Positions 16,258 through 24,365 of a stretch of DNA of 64,000 nucleotides are shown here, piece by piece (positions within the stretch are counted from its first letter, which is position 1; each line of letters begins with the position of its first letter). The stretch is from Alteromonadaceae bacterium 2753L.S.0a.02 (GTDB lineage: Bacteria; Pseudomonadota; Gammaproteobacteria; Pseudomonadales; Cellvibrionaceae). Both the position numbers and the translations under genes were made by a program. Under the pieces are notes generated by a model. That model was not told the DNA's origin and made no database searches. It saw only the letters and a list, made by a program, of their open reading frames with translations. The stretch spans positions 744,001 to 808,000 of the forward strand of contig VISH01000002.1 of the NCBI GenBank assembly GCA_007827375.1, read 5' to 3'.

Positions 16258-18735
16258 TTGACTAGACGAAAACGCGCCCCATCCAACGATCCCCACGCCG
16301 CGCGCGAAGCGCAAAATTACGACAACCCCATTCCCAGCCGTGAATACATCCTCGAGGTGCTCGACGAATCGCCCGGCCCCATGAGTCACAGGGCCTTGTG
16401 CCGCGCACTCAAGCTTTCTGGCGACGATCAGATTGAAGCCTTGCGGCGGCGCCTCATCGCTATGGAGCGGGACGGGCAGGTGATGTCTAACCGCAAAGGG
16501 GCTTATGGTCGGGTTGATCGCATGGCGCTGGTTCGCGGTCGGGTCCAGGGTCATCGCGATGGTTATGGGTTTTTAATCCCCGCTGAAGGCGGTGACGATA
16601 TTTACCTTACCAATCGTCAAATGCGCAAAGTATTCGATGGTGATGAAGTGCTGGTACGTCCGGAGGGTGAAGGCTTTCGCGGCCGAATTGAAGGCGTCAT
16701 TGTTGAGGTAATTGCCCGCCACACCCTGCAATTGGTTGGACGCTTTGTGACTGAGCGCGGCATACATTATGTGCGCCCCGATAACCCTCGCATCGGGCGC
16801 GACATACTGGTACCTCCCGATCAAACCAACGGTGCCCAGAATGGCCAAATTGTTGTTGTTGAAGTGCTGCAACAGCCAGACCGGCATCAGATGCCTGCTG
16901 GGCGTATCGAGGAAGTGCTGGGGGACCATCTCGCACCGGGGATGGAAATTGATGTCGCGATCCGTTCTCACGGAATACCTCACATTTGGCCCGACGCTGT
17001 AGAGCAGGAAGCTAAAAACTTTAGCCATCAAGTTGCAGAGGCAGACAAGCAACATAGGGTAGATGTGCGCCAACTGCCGTTCGTAACGATCGATGGGGAG
17101 GATGCTCGTGACTTCGACGACGCGGTTTATTGCGAAACTAAACGTTCAGGTGGTTGGAGGCTCTTTGTCGCTATTGCTGACGTTTCACATTATGTGACCT
17201 CCGGCAGCGCCTTGGATTTAGAGGCTCAGAAGCGTGGTAATTCGGTGTACTTCCCAGACTATGTGGTGCCGATGCTTCCCAAAATATTATCTAACGGCTT
17301 GTGTTCTTTGAACCCGGAGGTAGACCGCTTGTGTATGGTCTGCGAAATGACCGTTAGCGCAGCCGGTAAAATTAGTGGATACAAGTTTTATGAAGCGGTG
17401 ATGCATTCGCATGCACGTTTAACCTATACGCAGGTGGGCCAGATTCTCGAGGCGCAGGGCAAACAGCGCAGTGGCATTCGCCAACAGTTTCATGCCCTGG
17501 TGCCTCAGTTGGATGAATTGCATAACTTGTATCGCACCTTTCGAGCCGCGCGTGATACGCGAGGTGCTATCGATTTTGAAACTCGCGAAACCAAAATAGA
17601 ATTCGATAGCGAGCGTAAAATAAAACAAATCGTACCCACGCAACGTAATGACGCCCATAAACTTATCGAAGAGTGCATGTTGGCGGCCAACGTGTGTGCA
17701 GCCAAGTTTCTTGAAGGCCATGAATTGCCCGGGCTATACCGGGTCCACGAGTCGCCCAAAACAGAAAAAATCGAAATGATTTATCAGTTTCTCGCCGAAT
17801 TGGGCATACGCATGCCTTGGGGCGAGCAGGTTACCCCGGCGGATTATCAGAACGTGATGCGCGCGATTGATGGGCGCGCCGATCAAAATGTGATTCAGAC
17901 AGTGCTGTTGCGAAGTATGAACCAAGCGGTGTATCAACCCCAAAATGTTGGTCACTTCGGTTTGGCCTACAGCGCGTATGCGCACTTTACTTCACCAATA
18001 CGCCGCTATCCGGATCTCCTGGTGCACCGCGCAATTCGCAGAGTCATTCGATCAAAAATTAAAACGTCGCGGGTGGTTCGTGCGCCGGGAGCAATGCCAT
18101 TAGCCGCTGCTCAAATTTACCCCTACAGCGATGCAGATATGGCGAGTTTCGGTGAGCAGTGCAGCTTTACCGAAAGGCGTGCAGACGATGCAACACGCGA
18201 TGTTATCAGCTGGCTGAAATGCGAATTCATTAAAGACAAAGTGGGCGAAGTATTTGACGGTATTGTGTCTTCTGTTACAGGCTTTGGTCTGTTTGTGGAA
18301 TTGAAAGATGTTTATGTTGAAGGCCTGGTGCATGTCACTTCGTTGCCGGAAGATTACTACCGTTTCGACGCAGCACACCATCGCCTTGTTGGGGAGCGCA
18401 CTCGTAAAGTTTTTCGGTTGGGAGATGAGCTCAGCGTTCAAGTGGTGCGAGTCAATCTGGACGAGCGCAAGATCGATTTTGAGCTCAATAAAATAAAAAT
18501 TAAAAAAACGCCCAAAGTGAAAGTTACTGAACAGGCGAAAGAGCTGACTCATGAATACGAATTGGAAAAATTACGCCGCGCTGGCGGGCGGTTGCCCAGC
18601 AAGCGACCTGCTAGCGAAAAAACGACAGCAACCGATGAAAAAAAGAAAGTCAAAAATAAACCAAAAAAGAAAAAGCACGAAAAGCGCGTAAGTTCTTCGA
18701 GAAAGAAAAAAACCGCCGGTAAAAAGAAAAAATAA
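16258..18735 (+). CDS. rnr: Ribonuclease R
   Basis: A 3'-5' exoribonuclease of 825 residues that degrades structured RNA in the cytoplasm. Domain order: winged helix (about 25-85, 'ILEVLDESPGPMSHRALCRA'), two cold-shock-like OB folds (88-235), the RNB catalytic domain (about 255-590) with metal-binding aspartates in 'DGEDARDFDDAVYCE', S1 domain (about 650-730, 'GEVFDGIVSSVTGFGLFVEL'), and a very lysine-rich tail (740-825). The start is TTG at 16258: no in-frame ATG exists between it and the stop at 16222, and the N-terminal sequence fits the family. Only a weak GGA lies upstream. rlmB follows after 38 bp as in many gammaproteobacteria, and the two are likely cotranscribed. Confidence 0.96.
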   Translation: MTRRKRAPSNDPHAAREAQNYDNPIPSREYILEVLDESPGPMSHRALCRALKLSGDDQIEALRRRLIAMERDGQVMSNRKGAYGRVDRMALVRGRVQGHRDGYGFLIPAEGGDDIYLTNRQMRKVFDGDEVLVRPEGEGFRGRIEGVIVEVIARHTLQLVGRFVTERGIHYVRPDNPRIGRDILVPPDQTNGAQNGQIVVVEVLQQPDRHQMPAGRIEEVLGDHLAPGMEIDVAIRSHGIPHIWPDAVEQEAKNFSHQVAEADKQHRVDVRQLPFVTIDGEDARDFDDAVYCETKRSGGWRLFVAIADVSHYVTSGSALDLEAQKRGNSVYFPDYVVPMLPKILSNGLCSLNPEVDRLCMVCEMTVSAAGKISGYKFYEAVMHSHARLTYTQVGQILEAQGKQRSGIRQQFHALVPQLDELHNLYRTFRAARDTRGAIDFETRETKIEFDSERKIKQIVPTQRNDAHKLIEECMLAANVCAAKFLEGHELPGLYRVHESPKTEKIEMIYQFLAELGIRMPWGEQVTPADYQNVMRAIDGRADQNVIQTVLLRSMNQAVYQPQNVGHFGLAYSAYAHFTSPIRRYPDLLVHRAIRRVIRSKIKTSRVVRAPGAMPLAAAQIYPYSDADMASFGEQCSFTERRADDATRDVISWLKCEFIKDKVGEVFDGIVSSVTGFGLFVELKDVYVEGLVHVTSLPEDYYRFDAAHHRLVGERTRKVFRLGDELSVQVVRVNLDERKIDFELNKIKIKKTPKVKVTEQAKELTHEYELEKLRRAGGRLPSKRPASEKTTATDEKKKVKNKPKKKKHEKRVSSSRKKKTAGKKKK

Positions 18736-18773
18736 ACAGTTGTGCGACGTGAGAGTGAATAATCTTAATTGCT

Positions 18774-19520
18774 ATGAAATCTGAAATTATTTTTGGAATA
18801 CACGCTGTACAATCGTTTTTGAAGTCGGCACCGCAGAGAATCGATGAGCTAATAGTTGTAAAAGACCGCCACGATCAGCGTATAAAAAAATTACTCGCTT
18901 TTGCAGAAAAGCAAGGCGTTAAACCGCGCATGGCCAATAAACAAGAACTGCAAACCCTGTGTGGTGAAGGTAATCACCAGGGGGTAGCGCTGTTGGCCCG
19001 TCCTGGTATAACCCTGGATGAAAAAGGCCTGTTGGAGATGGTTGCCGAGCTTTCGGAGGACCCTCTGGTATTGGTTTTGGATGGGGTTACAGACCCGCAC
19101 AATCTCGGCGCCTGCATGCGCTCAGCCGATGCCGCTGGCGTGCATGCGGTTGTGGTTCCCAAAGACAACTCCGCCAGTCTCAATGAAACAGCCCGAAAAG
19201 TTGCCTGCGGCGCGGCGGAAACTGTGCCATTGGTGGTGGTGACCAACTTGGCCAGGGCGCTTAATAAATTGCAGGAAGCAGGCCTCTGGGTTGCTGGCGC
19301 AGCGGGAGAAGCGGAGGCCGATATTTACCAGGCCGATTTAACCGGCCCCCGGGTTATCGTTATGGGTGCCGAAGGTGACGGCATGCGCCGCTTAACCAAA
19401 GAAACCTGCGATCTATTGATCAAAATACCGATGATGGGCAGTGTTTCCAGCTTGAACGTGTCGGTCGCTACGGGGGTGGTTTTATTCGAGGTTTTGCGGC
19501 AACGGCAGGCCAAGTTGTAA
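18774..19520 (+). CDS. rlmB: 23S rRNA (guanosine-2251-2'-O)-methyltransferase
   Basis: A SPOUT-family methyltransferase of 248 residues that modifies G2251 in the P-loop of 23S rRNA using S-adenosylmethionine. The N-terminal substrate-binding domain begins 'IFGIHAVQSFL'. The knotted catalytic domain has 'LDGVTDPHNLGACMRSADAAG' (split here as two motifs, LDGVTDPHNLG and RSADAAG), 'VIVMGAEGDGMRRL' and 'IPMMGSVSSLNVSVATGVVLFE'. All are diagnostic of TrmH/RlmB proteins. It lies directly after rnr, the usual partner. Its stop codon is followed within 20 bp by a long tract of hairpin-forming repeats rather than a simple terminator. Confidence 0.96.
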   Translation: MKSEIIFGIHAVQSFLKSAPQRIDELIVVKDRHDQRIKKLLAFAEKQGVKPRMANKQELQTLCGEGNHQGVALLARPGITLDEKGLLEMVAELSEDPLVLVLDGVTDPHNLGACMRSADAAGVHAVVVPKDNSASLNETARKVACGAAETVPLVVVTNLARALNKLQEAGLWVAGAAGEAEADIYQADLTGPRVIVMGAEGDGMRRLTKETCDLLIKIPMMGSVSSLNVSVATGVVLFEVLRQRQAKL

Positions 19521-19536
19521 GATTGCCTGGGGAGGT

Positions 19537-20330
19537 TGCTGGGAACGCTCACTGGGTTCGCTGCTGGGAACAGTCGCTGCGCGACTTTCTGGGAACGCTC
19601 GCCATGCGAGCTTCTAGGGAAAACCAACATAGCCCCGGCGCAAGTGAAGCAAAGCGCCCCGACTCCCAGAAGCGAAGCGTTCCCAGCAGGCATCGCAGAT
19701 GCCGCTCCCGCAGCCACACAAAGTGTGCGTCCCCGAAGCCACCCTCGGGTAGCCGCTACACGCTATTGCGCGAAGCACTCGTGATACCTCCCGTAGCACC
19801 GCCGGGAGCGCTCATTAGGTTAGCTGCTGTGAACAAGCACCAAGCCTTATTTCTCCCGGGCGCAAGCGAAGCAAAGCGCCCCGACTCCCAGAAGCGAAGC
19901 GTACCCAGCAGGCATCGCAGATGCTGCTCCCGCAGCCCACAAAGTGTGCGTCCCCGAAGCCACCCTCGGGTGGCGCTCATCAGGTTAGCTGCTGTGAACA
20001 AGCACCAAGCCTTATTTCGCCTGGGCGCAAGCAAAGCAAAGCGCCCCGATTCCCAGAAGCGAAGTGTTCCCAGCAGGCATCGCAGACGCTGCTCCCGCAG
20101 CCCACAAAGTGTGCGTCCCCGAAGCCACCCTCGGGTGGCGCTCATCAGGTTAGCTGCTGTGAACAAGCGCTAAGTCTTATTTCTCCTGGGCGCAAGCGAA
20201 GCAAAGCGCCCCGACTCCCGGAAGCGAAGCGTTCCCAGCAGGCATCGCAGATGCCGCTCCCGCAGCCCACAAAGTGGGCGTCCCCGAAGCCACCTTCAGG
20301 TGGCGCTCCACGCTCATTGCGCGAAACACT
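19537..20330. repeat. Chain of triplet-loop hairpin modules with four 165-222 bp direct repeats
   Basis: The 950-bp gap between rlmB and rpsF is almost entirely repetitive. First come modules of about 26 bp sharing the linker CTGGGAAC but with different stems: AGTCGC-TGC-GCGACT (19572-19586) and GCTCGC-CAT-GCGAGC (19597-19611). Four longer direct repeats follow (starting 19639, 19861, 20026 and 20191; spacing 222, 165 and 165 bp). These contain GGCATC-GCA-GATGCC (19689-19703), CACAC-AAA-GTGTG (19715-19727) and GCCACC-CTC-GGGTGGC-type hairpins separated by TCCC-containing linkers. Stems are perfect in the first and last repeat and partly decayed in the middle two. Long open frames across this region have no ribosome sites and simply follow the repeats. 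Confidence 0.85.
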
Positions 20331-20358
20331 TGCAAATTCCTCACGAGCCCCGTAGAAT
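20330..20358 (+). promoter_or_regulatory. Probable sigma-70 promoter of the rpsF operon
   Basis: TTGCAA (20330-20335), a 17-bp spacer and TAGAAT (20353-20358) lie about 120 bp upstream of rpsF and immediately after the last hairpin repeat, followed by a G/C-rich discriminator (CCGCGGCCCC). Confidence 0.65.
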
Positions 20359-20478
20359 CCGCGGCCCCAAAACCCGCGTAATCGCCCGAATAATGAGCGT
20401 ATTACTGCGATTCTCCTTGCTTCACCGCCACTCTTAAAAAAGTAACCGCGGGAAGCTATTAACCCGTAAGGAGCAAAA

Positions 20479-20949
20479 ATGCGTCATTACGAAATTGTGT
20501 TCCTGGTCCACCCTGACCAGAGCGAACAGGTGCCCGGTATGATCGAGCGCTACACGTCGTCTGTTAAAGATAACGGCGGCAGTGTGCATCGTCTCGAAGA
20601 CTGGGGTCGCCGTCAGCTCGCCTACTCTATTAACAAAATTCACAAAGCACACTATGTGTTGATGAATGTTGAGTGTGGCGATGATGTCCTCGAAGAACTC
20701 ACCACCAACTTCCGTTATAACGATGCCATTCTGCGCAACATGGTGATTCGTTGTGATGAAGCTGTCACCGAAGAGTCTCCCATCCAGAAAGCGGAAAAAG
20801 AAAACCGCGAGCGCAAAAACCGCGCTGAGCGTCGTGCTGCAGAAGCAGCTGCTGCGGCTGAAGCCGAAAAGGACGAAGCCGATGACGCCGAAGACTTGGA
20901 TGCAGACGATGATGCAGAAGAAGATGAAACCGAAGGTGAGGAGGAATAA
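20479..20949 (+). CDS. rpsF: 30S ribosomal protein S6
   Basis: S6 binds S18 in the small-subunit platform. The start 'MRHYEIVFLVHPDQSEQV' and 'GGSVHRLEDWGRRQLAY' are diagnostic. The ATG follows TAAGGAG by six bases. At 156 residues it is longer than the core fold (about 100): the C-terminal third is a charged tail, first Lys/Arg/Glu rich and then almost entirely Asp/Glu. Such acidic tails are the substrate region for glutamate ligase RimK in other gammaproteobacteria. It heads the rpsF-rpsR-membrane protein-rplI operon. Confidence 0.97.
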   Translation: MRHYEIVFLVHPDQSEQVPGMIERYTSSVKDNGGSVHRLEDWGRRQLAYSINKIHKAHYVLMNVECGDDVLEELTTNFRYNDAILRNMVIRCDEAVTEESPIQKAEKENRERKNRAERRAAEAAAAAEAEKDEADDAEDLDADDDAEEDETEGEEE

Positions 20950-20952
20950 ATC

Positions 20953-21180
20953 ATGGCTCGTTTTTTCCGTCGACGTAAGTATTGCCGTTTCACTGCTGAA
21001 GGCGTGAAGCAAATTGATTATAAAGACCTTGATACCCTGAAGGCCTATATCTCCGAAACTGGCAAAATTGTGCCCAGTCGCATTACCGGAACCAAGGCCA
21101 AGTATCAGCGTCAGTTAGCGACTGCCGTAAAGCGCGCGCGCTATCTTGCGTTGTTGCCTTATTCAGACGCACACGAGTAA
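20953..21180 (+). CDS. rpsR: 30S ribosomal protein S18
   Basis: The 75-residue protein has the canonical 'ARFFRRRKYCRFTAEG' start and 'IVPSRITGTKAKYQRQLATA' core. It binds 16S rRNA together with S6. It begins three bases after the rpsF stop, with the ribosome site GGTGAGGAGG inside the end of rpsF, so translation is probably coupled. Confidence 0.97.
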   Translation: MARFFRRRKYCRFTAEGVKQIDYKDLDTLKAYISETGKIVPSRITGTKAKYQRQLATAVKRARYLALLPYSDAHE

Positions 21181-21214
21181 ATCGATTCTAAAAGGGGCTT
21201 AATAGACACCGACC

Positions 21215-22081
21215 ATGCGTGCGCTAGCTGAATTTATTATGCGTGGGCGCACCCAGGCGGTGATCATGGCCCTGTTGGGGAGCTGGGTACCCTTGTTATC
21301 CCAGGGAGCCTTAGGGCTCGTTACCCTGCGCAAAGGATGGCAGGAAGGCTTGATAATTACCCTATGGGCCAGCCTTCCCGCATTTGTAGCGCTGTGGGTT
21401 GGCGACGTTGCAAAAGTAATGGCCGTAGCCGGCATCGAAGTGATGTTTGTGGCTTACCTGTCTTCGGTGACACTGCGATACACCGTATCCTGGCCGGCAA
21501 CTTTAGCGGCAATCGTGGCCCTTAGCAGTTTGGCCGCAGTGGTTGCTGCAGTAATGGTGGAAGATGTATCGCAGCAACTTGTGGGTTTTTTCCGCGAGTT
21601 CATGGATGCCGAGAGTCAGCAAGCGCTGGACGATGCACAAGCCGACCTGTTCGCAAACTGGTCGGTAGTGCGTGCCGCGGGCATAATCGCCGTTTGGGTG
21701 TCGCTAACCACCTTTGCCGGGCTGATAGTGGCTCGCTGGTGGCAGGCAATGTTGTACAACCCCGGCGGATTCCGGGAGGAATTCCACAACTTGCGGCTCA
21801 ACCCCGCAGTGGCCATGGCAGCTTCTCTTGGCTTGTTGGTGGCCGAGGTGCGTGGCATGGACTACGCCTTCTGGGGGCTGGTTTTCGGGATGCCCTTGCT
21901 GGTAGCGGGTATTGGTTTATTGCATTGTTTCGTTGCCGCGAAAAAGTTGGGCACCTGGCCATTGGTCGCTTTTTATGTGGGGTTATTTTTTATCGCCCCC
22001 TTGGGAATTGTGGTATGCCTTTTTGGGCTCTCCGACGTGTGGATCGATTACAGAAAACGATTTAATTTAATGCAGTCTTAA
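21215..22081 (+). CDS. DUF2232-type polytopic membrane protein of the S6 operon
   Basis: The 288-residue protein has about eight hydrophobic segments and no recognisable catalytic motif. Position between rpsR and rplI, length and helix pattern match the YybS/DUF2232 membrane protein found at the same place in Pseudomonas and relatives. Its function is not established. It lies 34 bp after rpsR and 29 bp before rplI on the same strand, so it is cotranscribed with ribosomal proteins. I identify it mainly by synteny and topology. Confidence 0.75.
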   Translation: MRALAEFIMRGRTQAVIMALLGSWVPLLSQGALGLVTLRKGWQEGLIITLWASLPAFVALWVGDVAKVMAVAGIEVMFVAYLSSVTLRYTVSWPATLAAIVALSSLAAVVAAVMVEDVSQQLVGFFREFMDAESQQALDDAQADLFANWSVVRAAGIIAVWVSLTTFAGLIVARWWQAMLYNPGGFREEFHNLRLNPAVAMAASLGLLVAEVRGMDYAFWGLVFGMPLLVAGIGLLHCFVAAKKLGTWPLVAFYVGLFFIAPLGIVVCLFGLSDVWIDYRKRFNLMQS

Positions 22082-22110
22082 GCGCTGCATAAAACTTAGA
22101 GGAAAACGAG

Positions 22111-22560
22111 ATGGAAGTTATTCTGCTCGAGAAAGTTGGCAAGCTTGGCACCGTAGGTGACAAGGTAAAAGTTAAGGCGGGTTTTGGCCGTAACTACCTG
22201 GTTCCACAGGGTAAAGCCATTGCTGCTACCGAAACCAATGTAGCTGAATTCGAAGCGCGTCGCGCCGAGTTGGAAGCTGCTGCCGCTGATCGCAAAACAT
22301 CTGCCGAAGGTCGCGCGAAGTTGTTGGCCGAGAAAGAAACCTTCACCATCACCGCGAAAGCCGGCGATGAAGGCAAGTTGTTTGGCTCAATTGGCACACG
22401 TGATATCGCTGAGCTCATTACTGCCTCAGGTATTGAAGTTGCCAAAGCCGAAGTGAAGTTGCCCCAAGGTACCTTGCGTGAAGTGGGCGAGTTTGATGTC
22501 GACATCCAACTGCATGTAGATGTGACTCAAACCGTTAAACTGGTTATCGCGGCTGAGTAA
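22111..22560 (+). CDS. rplI: 50S ribosomal protein L9
   Basis: The 149-residue protein starts 'MEVILLEKVGKLGTVGDKVKVKAGF' (motifs MEVILLEKVGKLG and VKVKAGFGRNYLVP), the signature of L9. A long connecting helix rich in Ala/Glu (about 40-75) and a C-terminal RNA-binding domain follow. It binds 23S rRNA and limits frameshifting. It is the last gene of the rpsF operon, and an intrinsic terminator follows 55 bp after its stop. Confidence 0.97.
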   Translation: MEVILLEKVGKLGTVGDKVKVKAGFGRNYLVPQGKAIAATETNVAEFEARRAELEAAAADRKTSAEGRAKLLAEKETFTITAKAGDEGKLFGSIGTRDIAELITASGIEVAKAEVKLPQGTLREVGEFDVDIQLHVDVTQTVKLVIAAE

Positions 22561-22614
22561 GAAGTTAAACTCGGTACTCTGACGGTATTGCAAGAGCGCT
22601 GAGTGAGATAAACT

Positions 22615-22663
22615 AAGGCGCAGTTTTCGGAAGGTTGGTGCCGTCCAGAAACTGCGCCTTTTT
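22615..22663 (+). terminator. Intrinsic terminator of the rpsF-rplI operon
   Basis: A perfect 12-bp stem (AAGGCGCAGTTT at 22615-22626 with AAACTGCGCCTT at 22649-22660) encloses a 22-base loop and is followed by T residues. Confidence 0.85.
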
Positions 22664-22702
22664 GCGTCTTGAATTCGGAAAATTAAAAACCCCGGAAGCC
22701 CA

Positions 22703-24100
22703 ATGCCAGAACCCGAATATTCCGCTGCCACCCCCGTCGACATGAGCATGCCCTTGGAGCCGGGCCTGCCGCTACCGCATTCCGTTGAGGCGGAACAATC
22801 TGTGTTGGGTGGTCTGATGCAGGATGCCAGCAATTTTGATGCGGTTTCCGAACACGTTGCCGATCACGATTTCTTCAAAAGCGGCCACCGCAAAATTTTC
22901 GCTGCCATGCAGCACTTGATGGAAAAAGATCAACCCATCGATGTGATTACTGTGTCTGAGTATCTGGTGCAAACCGATGCGCTCGATGCCGTGGGAGGCC
23001 TTGATTACCTCACCGACCTTGCTACCAATGTACCCAGTTCCGCTAATGTGGTGGCATATGCCCGTATTGTGCGCGAGCGTGCCACTTTCCGACAGCTGAT
23101 TTCGGCCGCCACAGAAATTAGCCGTGCGAGCTTTAACCCCGCGGGCCTTGGTTCTGACGACTTGTTGCAACTGGCGGAAAAACGCGTTCTTGAGATTGCT
23201 GAAGAGCGTCCCAAAGAGGGTGGTTTTGAAGCGATTAATAGCCTACTGAAAAAAACCGCCGATAAAATCGATGAGTTGTTTCAGTCCGATAGCGATATTA
23301 CCGGGCTTTCCACCGGGTTAAGTGATTTAAATGAAAAAACCTCGGGTTGGCAAAACGGTGAATTAATCATTCTTGCTGCACGTCCTTCCATGGGTAAAAC
23401 CGCGCTGGCGCTAAACTTCGTTGAAGCTGCGTTGTTCACTCAAGCAAAGCCGGTGCTGGTTTTTAGTCTGGAGATGCCGGCAGATTCTCTGATTATGCGT
23501 ATGCTGTCTTCAGTGGGGCGCATTGATCAGGGTAACCTGCGCAATGGCAATCTGAGCGACGATGACTGGCCGAAACTTCAGTCGGCCTTTGCCAAACTGA
23601 AAGATAAAAAATTATTTATCGACGACACCGCAGGGCTCAGCCCCGCCGAAGTGCGCGCCCGAATCCGCCGCCTGACGCGAGAACACGGCGAGCCCGGAAT
23701 GATTATGATCGACTACCTACAGTTGATGCAGGTTCCCGGCAATAGTGAAGGCAGAACCCAGGAAATATCAGAGATTTCTCGCTCCATGAAAGCTTTGGCG
23801 AAAGAATACGAGTGCCCGGTAATTGCACTCTCGCAGCTTAATCGCGGTGTGGAACAACGCCCGAACAAACGCCCCATGAACAGCGACCTGCGTGAGTCCG
23901 GTGCGATTGAGCAGGATGCCGATGTAATTTTGTTTATTTACCGCGATGAGTACTACAACGAAGACAGCAACGAAAAAGGGGTCGCCGAACTGATCATCGG
24001 CAAACAGCGTAACGGTGAAGTGGGCACCTGCCGCGCGGCGTTCCTGGGCAAGTTCACCCGTTTTGACAATTTAGCACCGGAATATTTGGCGAGAGACTAG
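22703..24100 (+). CDS. dnaB: Replicative DNA helicase
   Basis: A hexameric 5'-3' helicase of the replication fork, 465 residues. The N-terminal primase-interaction domain contains 'PHSVEAEQSVLGGLMQD'. The C-terminal RecA-like motor has Walker A 'AARPSMGKTALAL', Walker B region 'MIMIDYLQLM' and 'ALSQLNRGVEQRPNKRPMNSDLRESGAIEQDAD' (motifs ALSQLNRGVE and SDLRESGAIEQDAD). No intein is present. The ATG at 22703 follows GGAAG by six bases. Its stop codon is embedded in the left arm of a perfect hairpin, so termination starts at the end of the gene. Confidence 0.97.
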   Translation: MPEPEYSAATPVDMSMPLEPGLPLPHSVEAEQSVLGGLMQDASNFDAVSEHVADHDFFKSGHRKIFAAMQHLMEKDQPIDVITVSEYLVQTDALDAVGGLDYLTDLATNVPSSANVVAYARIVRERATFRQLISAATEISRASFNPAGLGSDDLLQLAEKRVLEIAEERPKEGGFEAINSLLKKTADKIDELFQSDSDITGLSTGLSDLNEKTSGWQNGELIILAARPSMGKTALALNFVEAALFTQAKPVLVFSLEMPADSLIMRMLSSVGRIDQGNLRNGNLSDDDWPKLQSAFAKLKDKKLFIDDTAGLSPAEVRARIRRLTREHGEPGMIMIDYLQLMQVPGNSEGRTQEISEISRSMKALAKEYECPVIALSQLNRGVEQRPNKRPMNSDLRESGAIEQDADVILFIYRDEYYNEDSNEKGVAELIIGKQRNGEVGTCRAAFLGKFTRFDNLAPEYLARD

Positions 24101-24122
24101 CCGGGCAATGCCCGGCTAGTCT
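24094..24122 (+). terminator. Perfect triplet-loop hairpin overlapping the dnaB stop codon
   Basis: A 13-bp perfect stem (AGACTAGCCGGGC with its complement) closed by AAT. The TAG stop of dnaB is inside the left arm. No T run follows, so it may work as a 3'-end stabiliser or Rho-related signal. Confidence 0.6.
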
Positions 24123-24320
24123 GGAGCGCGCCGAAGGCGGCTGCAGGGAACGCTCGCGGGGCTCGCTTCTGGGAACAGTCGCTACGCGACTTTCTGGGAA
24201 CACTCACTGCGTTCGCTTCTGGGACGGTCGCTACGCTCCCCCCAAGACGCGCAGCGTCCCCCGCAGCCACCCTTCGGGTGGCGTTCCACAACCCTAAGGT
24301 TGTCCCAACCTTAGGGTTGT
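24123..24320. repeat. Second cluster of triplet-loop hairpin modules
   Basis: This tract repeats the module type seen before rpsF: the linker CTGGGAAC followed by AGTCGC-TAC-GCGACT (24177-24191), related but imperfect modules around 24150 and 24205-24235, and GCCACC-CTTC-GGGTGGC (about 24266-24282). It ends with a perfect 15-bp stem with a three-base TCC loop (24288-24302 with 24306-24320). The first module differs from its counterpart at 19572 only in the loop triplet (TAC against TGC). Confidence 0.8.
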
Positions 24321-24365
24321 ATTACCATCCCCGCCCTCCATTCCCCGAAGGCCACAGCACCCCTT

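Noticed and set aside
15924..16286. 120-residue minus-strand frame through the tRNA
   Set aside because: It runs across the tRNA-Leu gene and its terminator; no coding support.
19523..20355. Several overlapping Arg/Ser/Pro-rich open frames between rlmB and rpsF
   Set aside because: They follow the direct repeats, occur on both strands, lack ribosome sites and have no domain pattern.
22703..24100. DnaB as sign of a prophage or plasmid
   Set aside because: It sits in the conserved chromosomal rpsF-rplI-dnaB order with no phage genes nearby.
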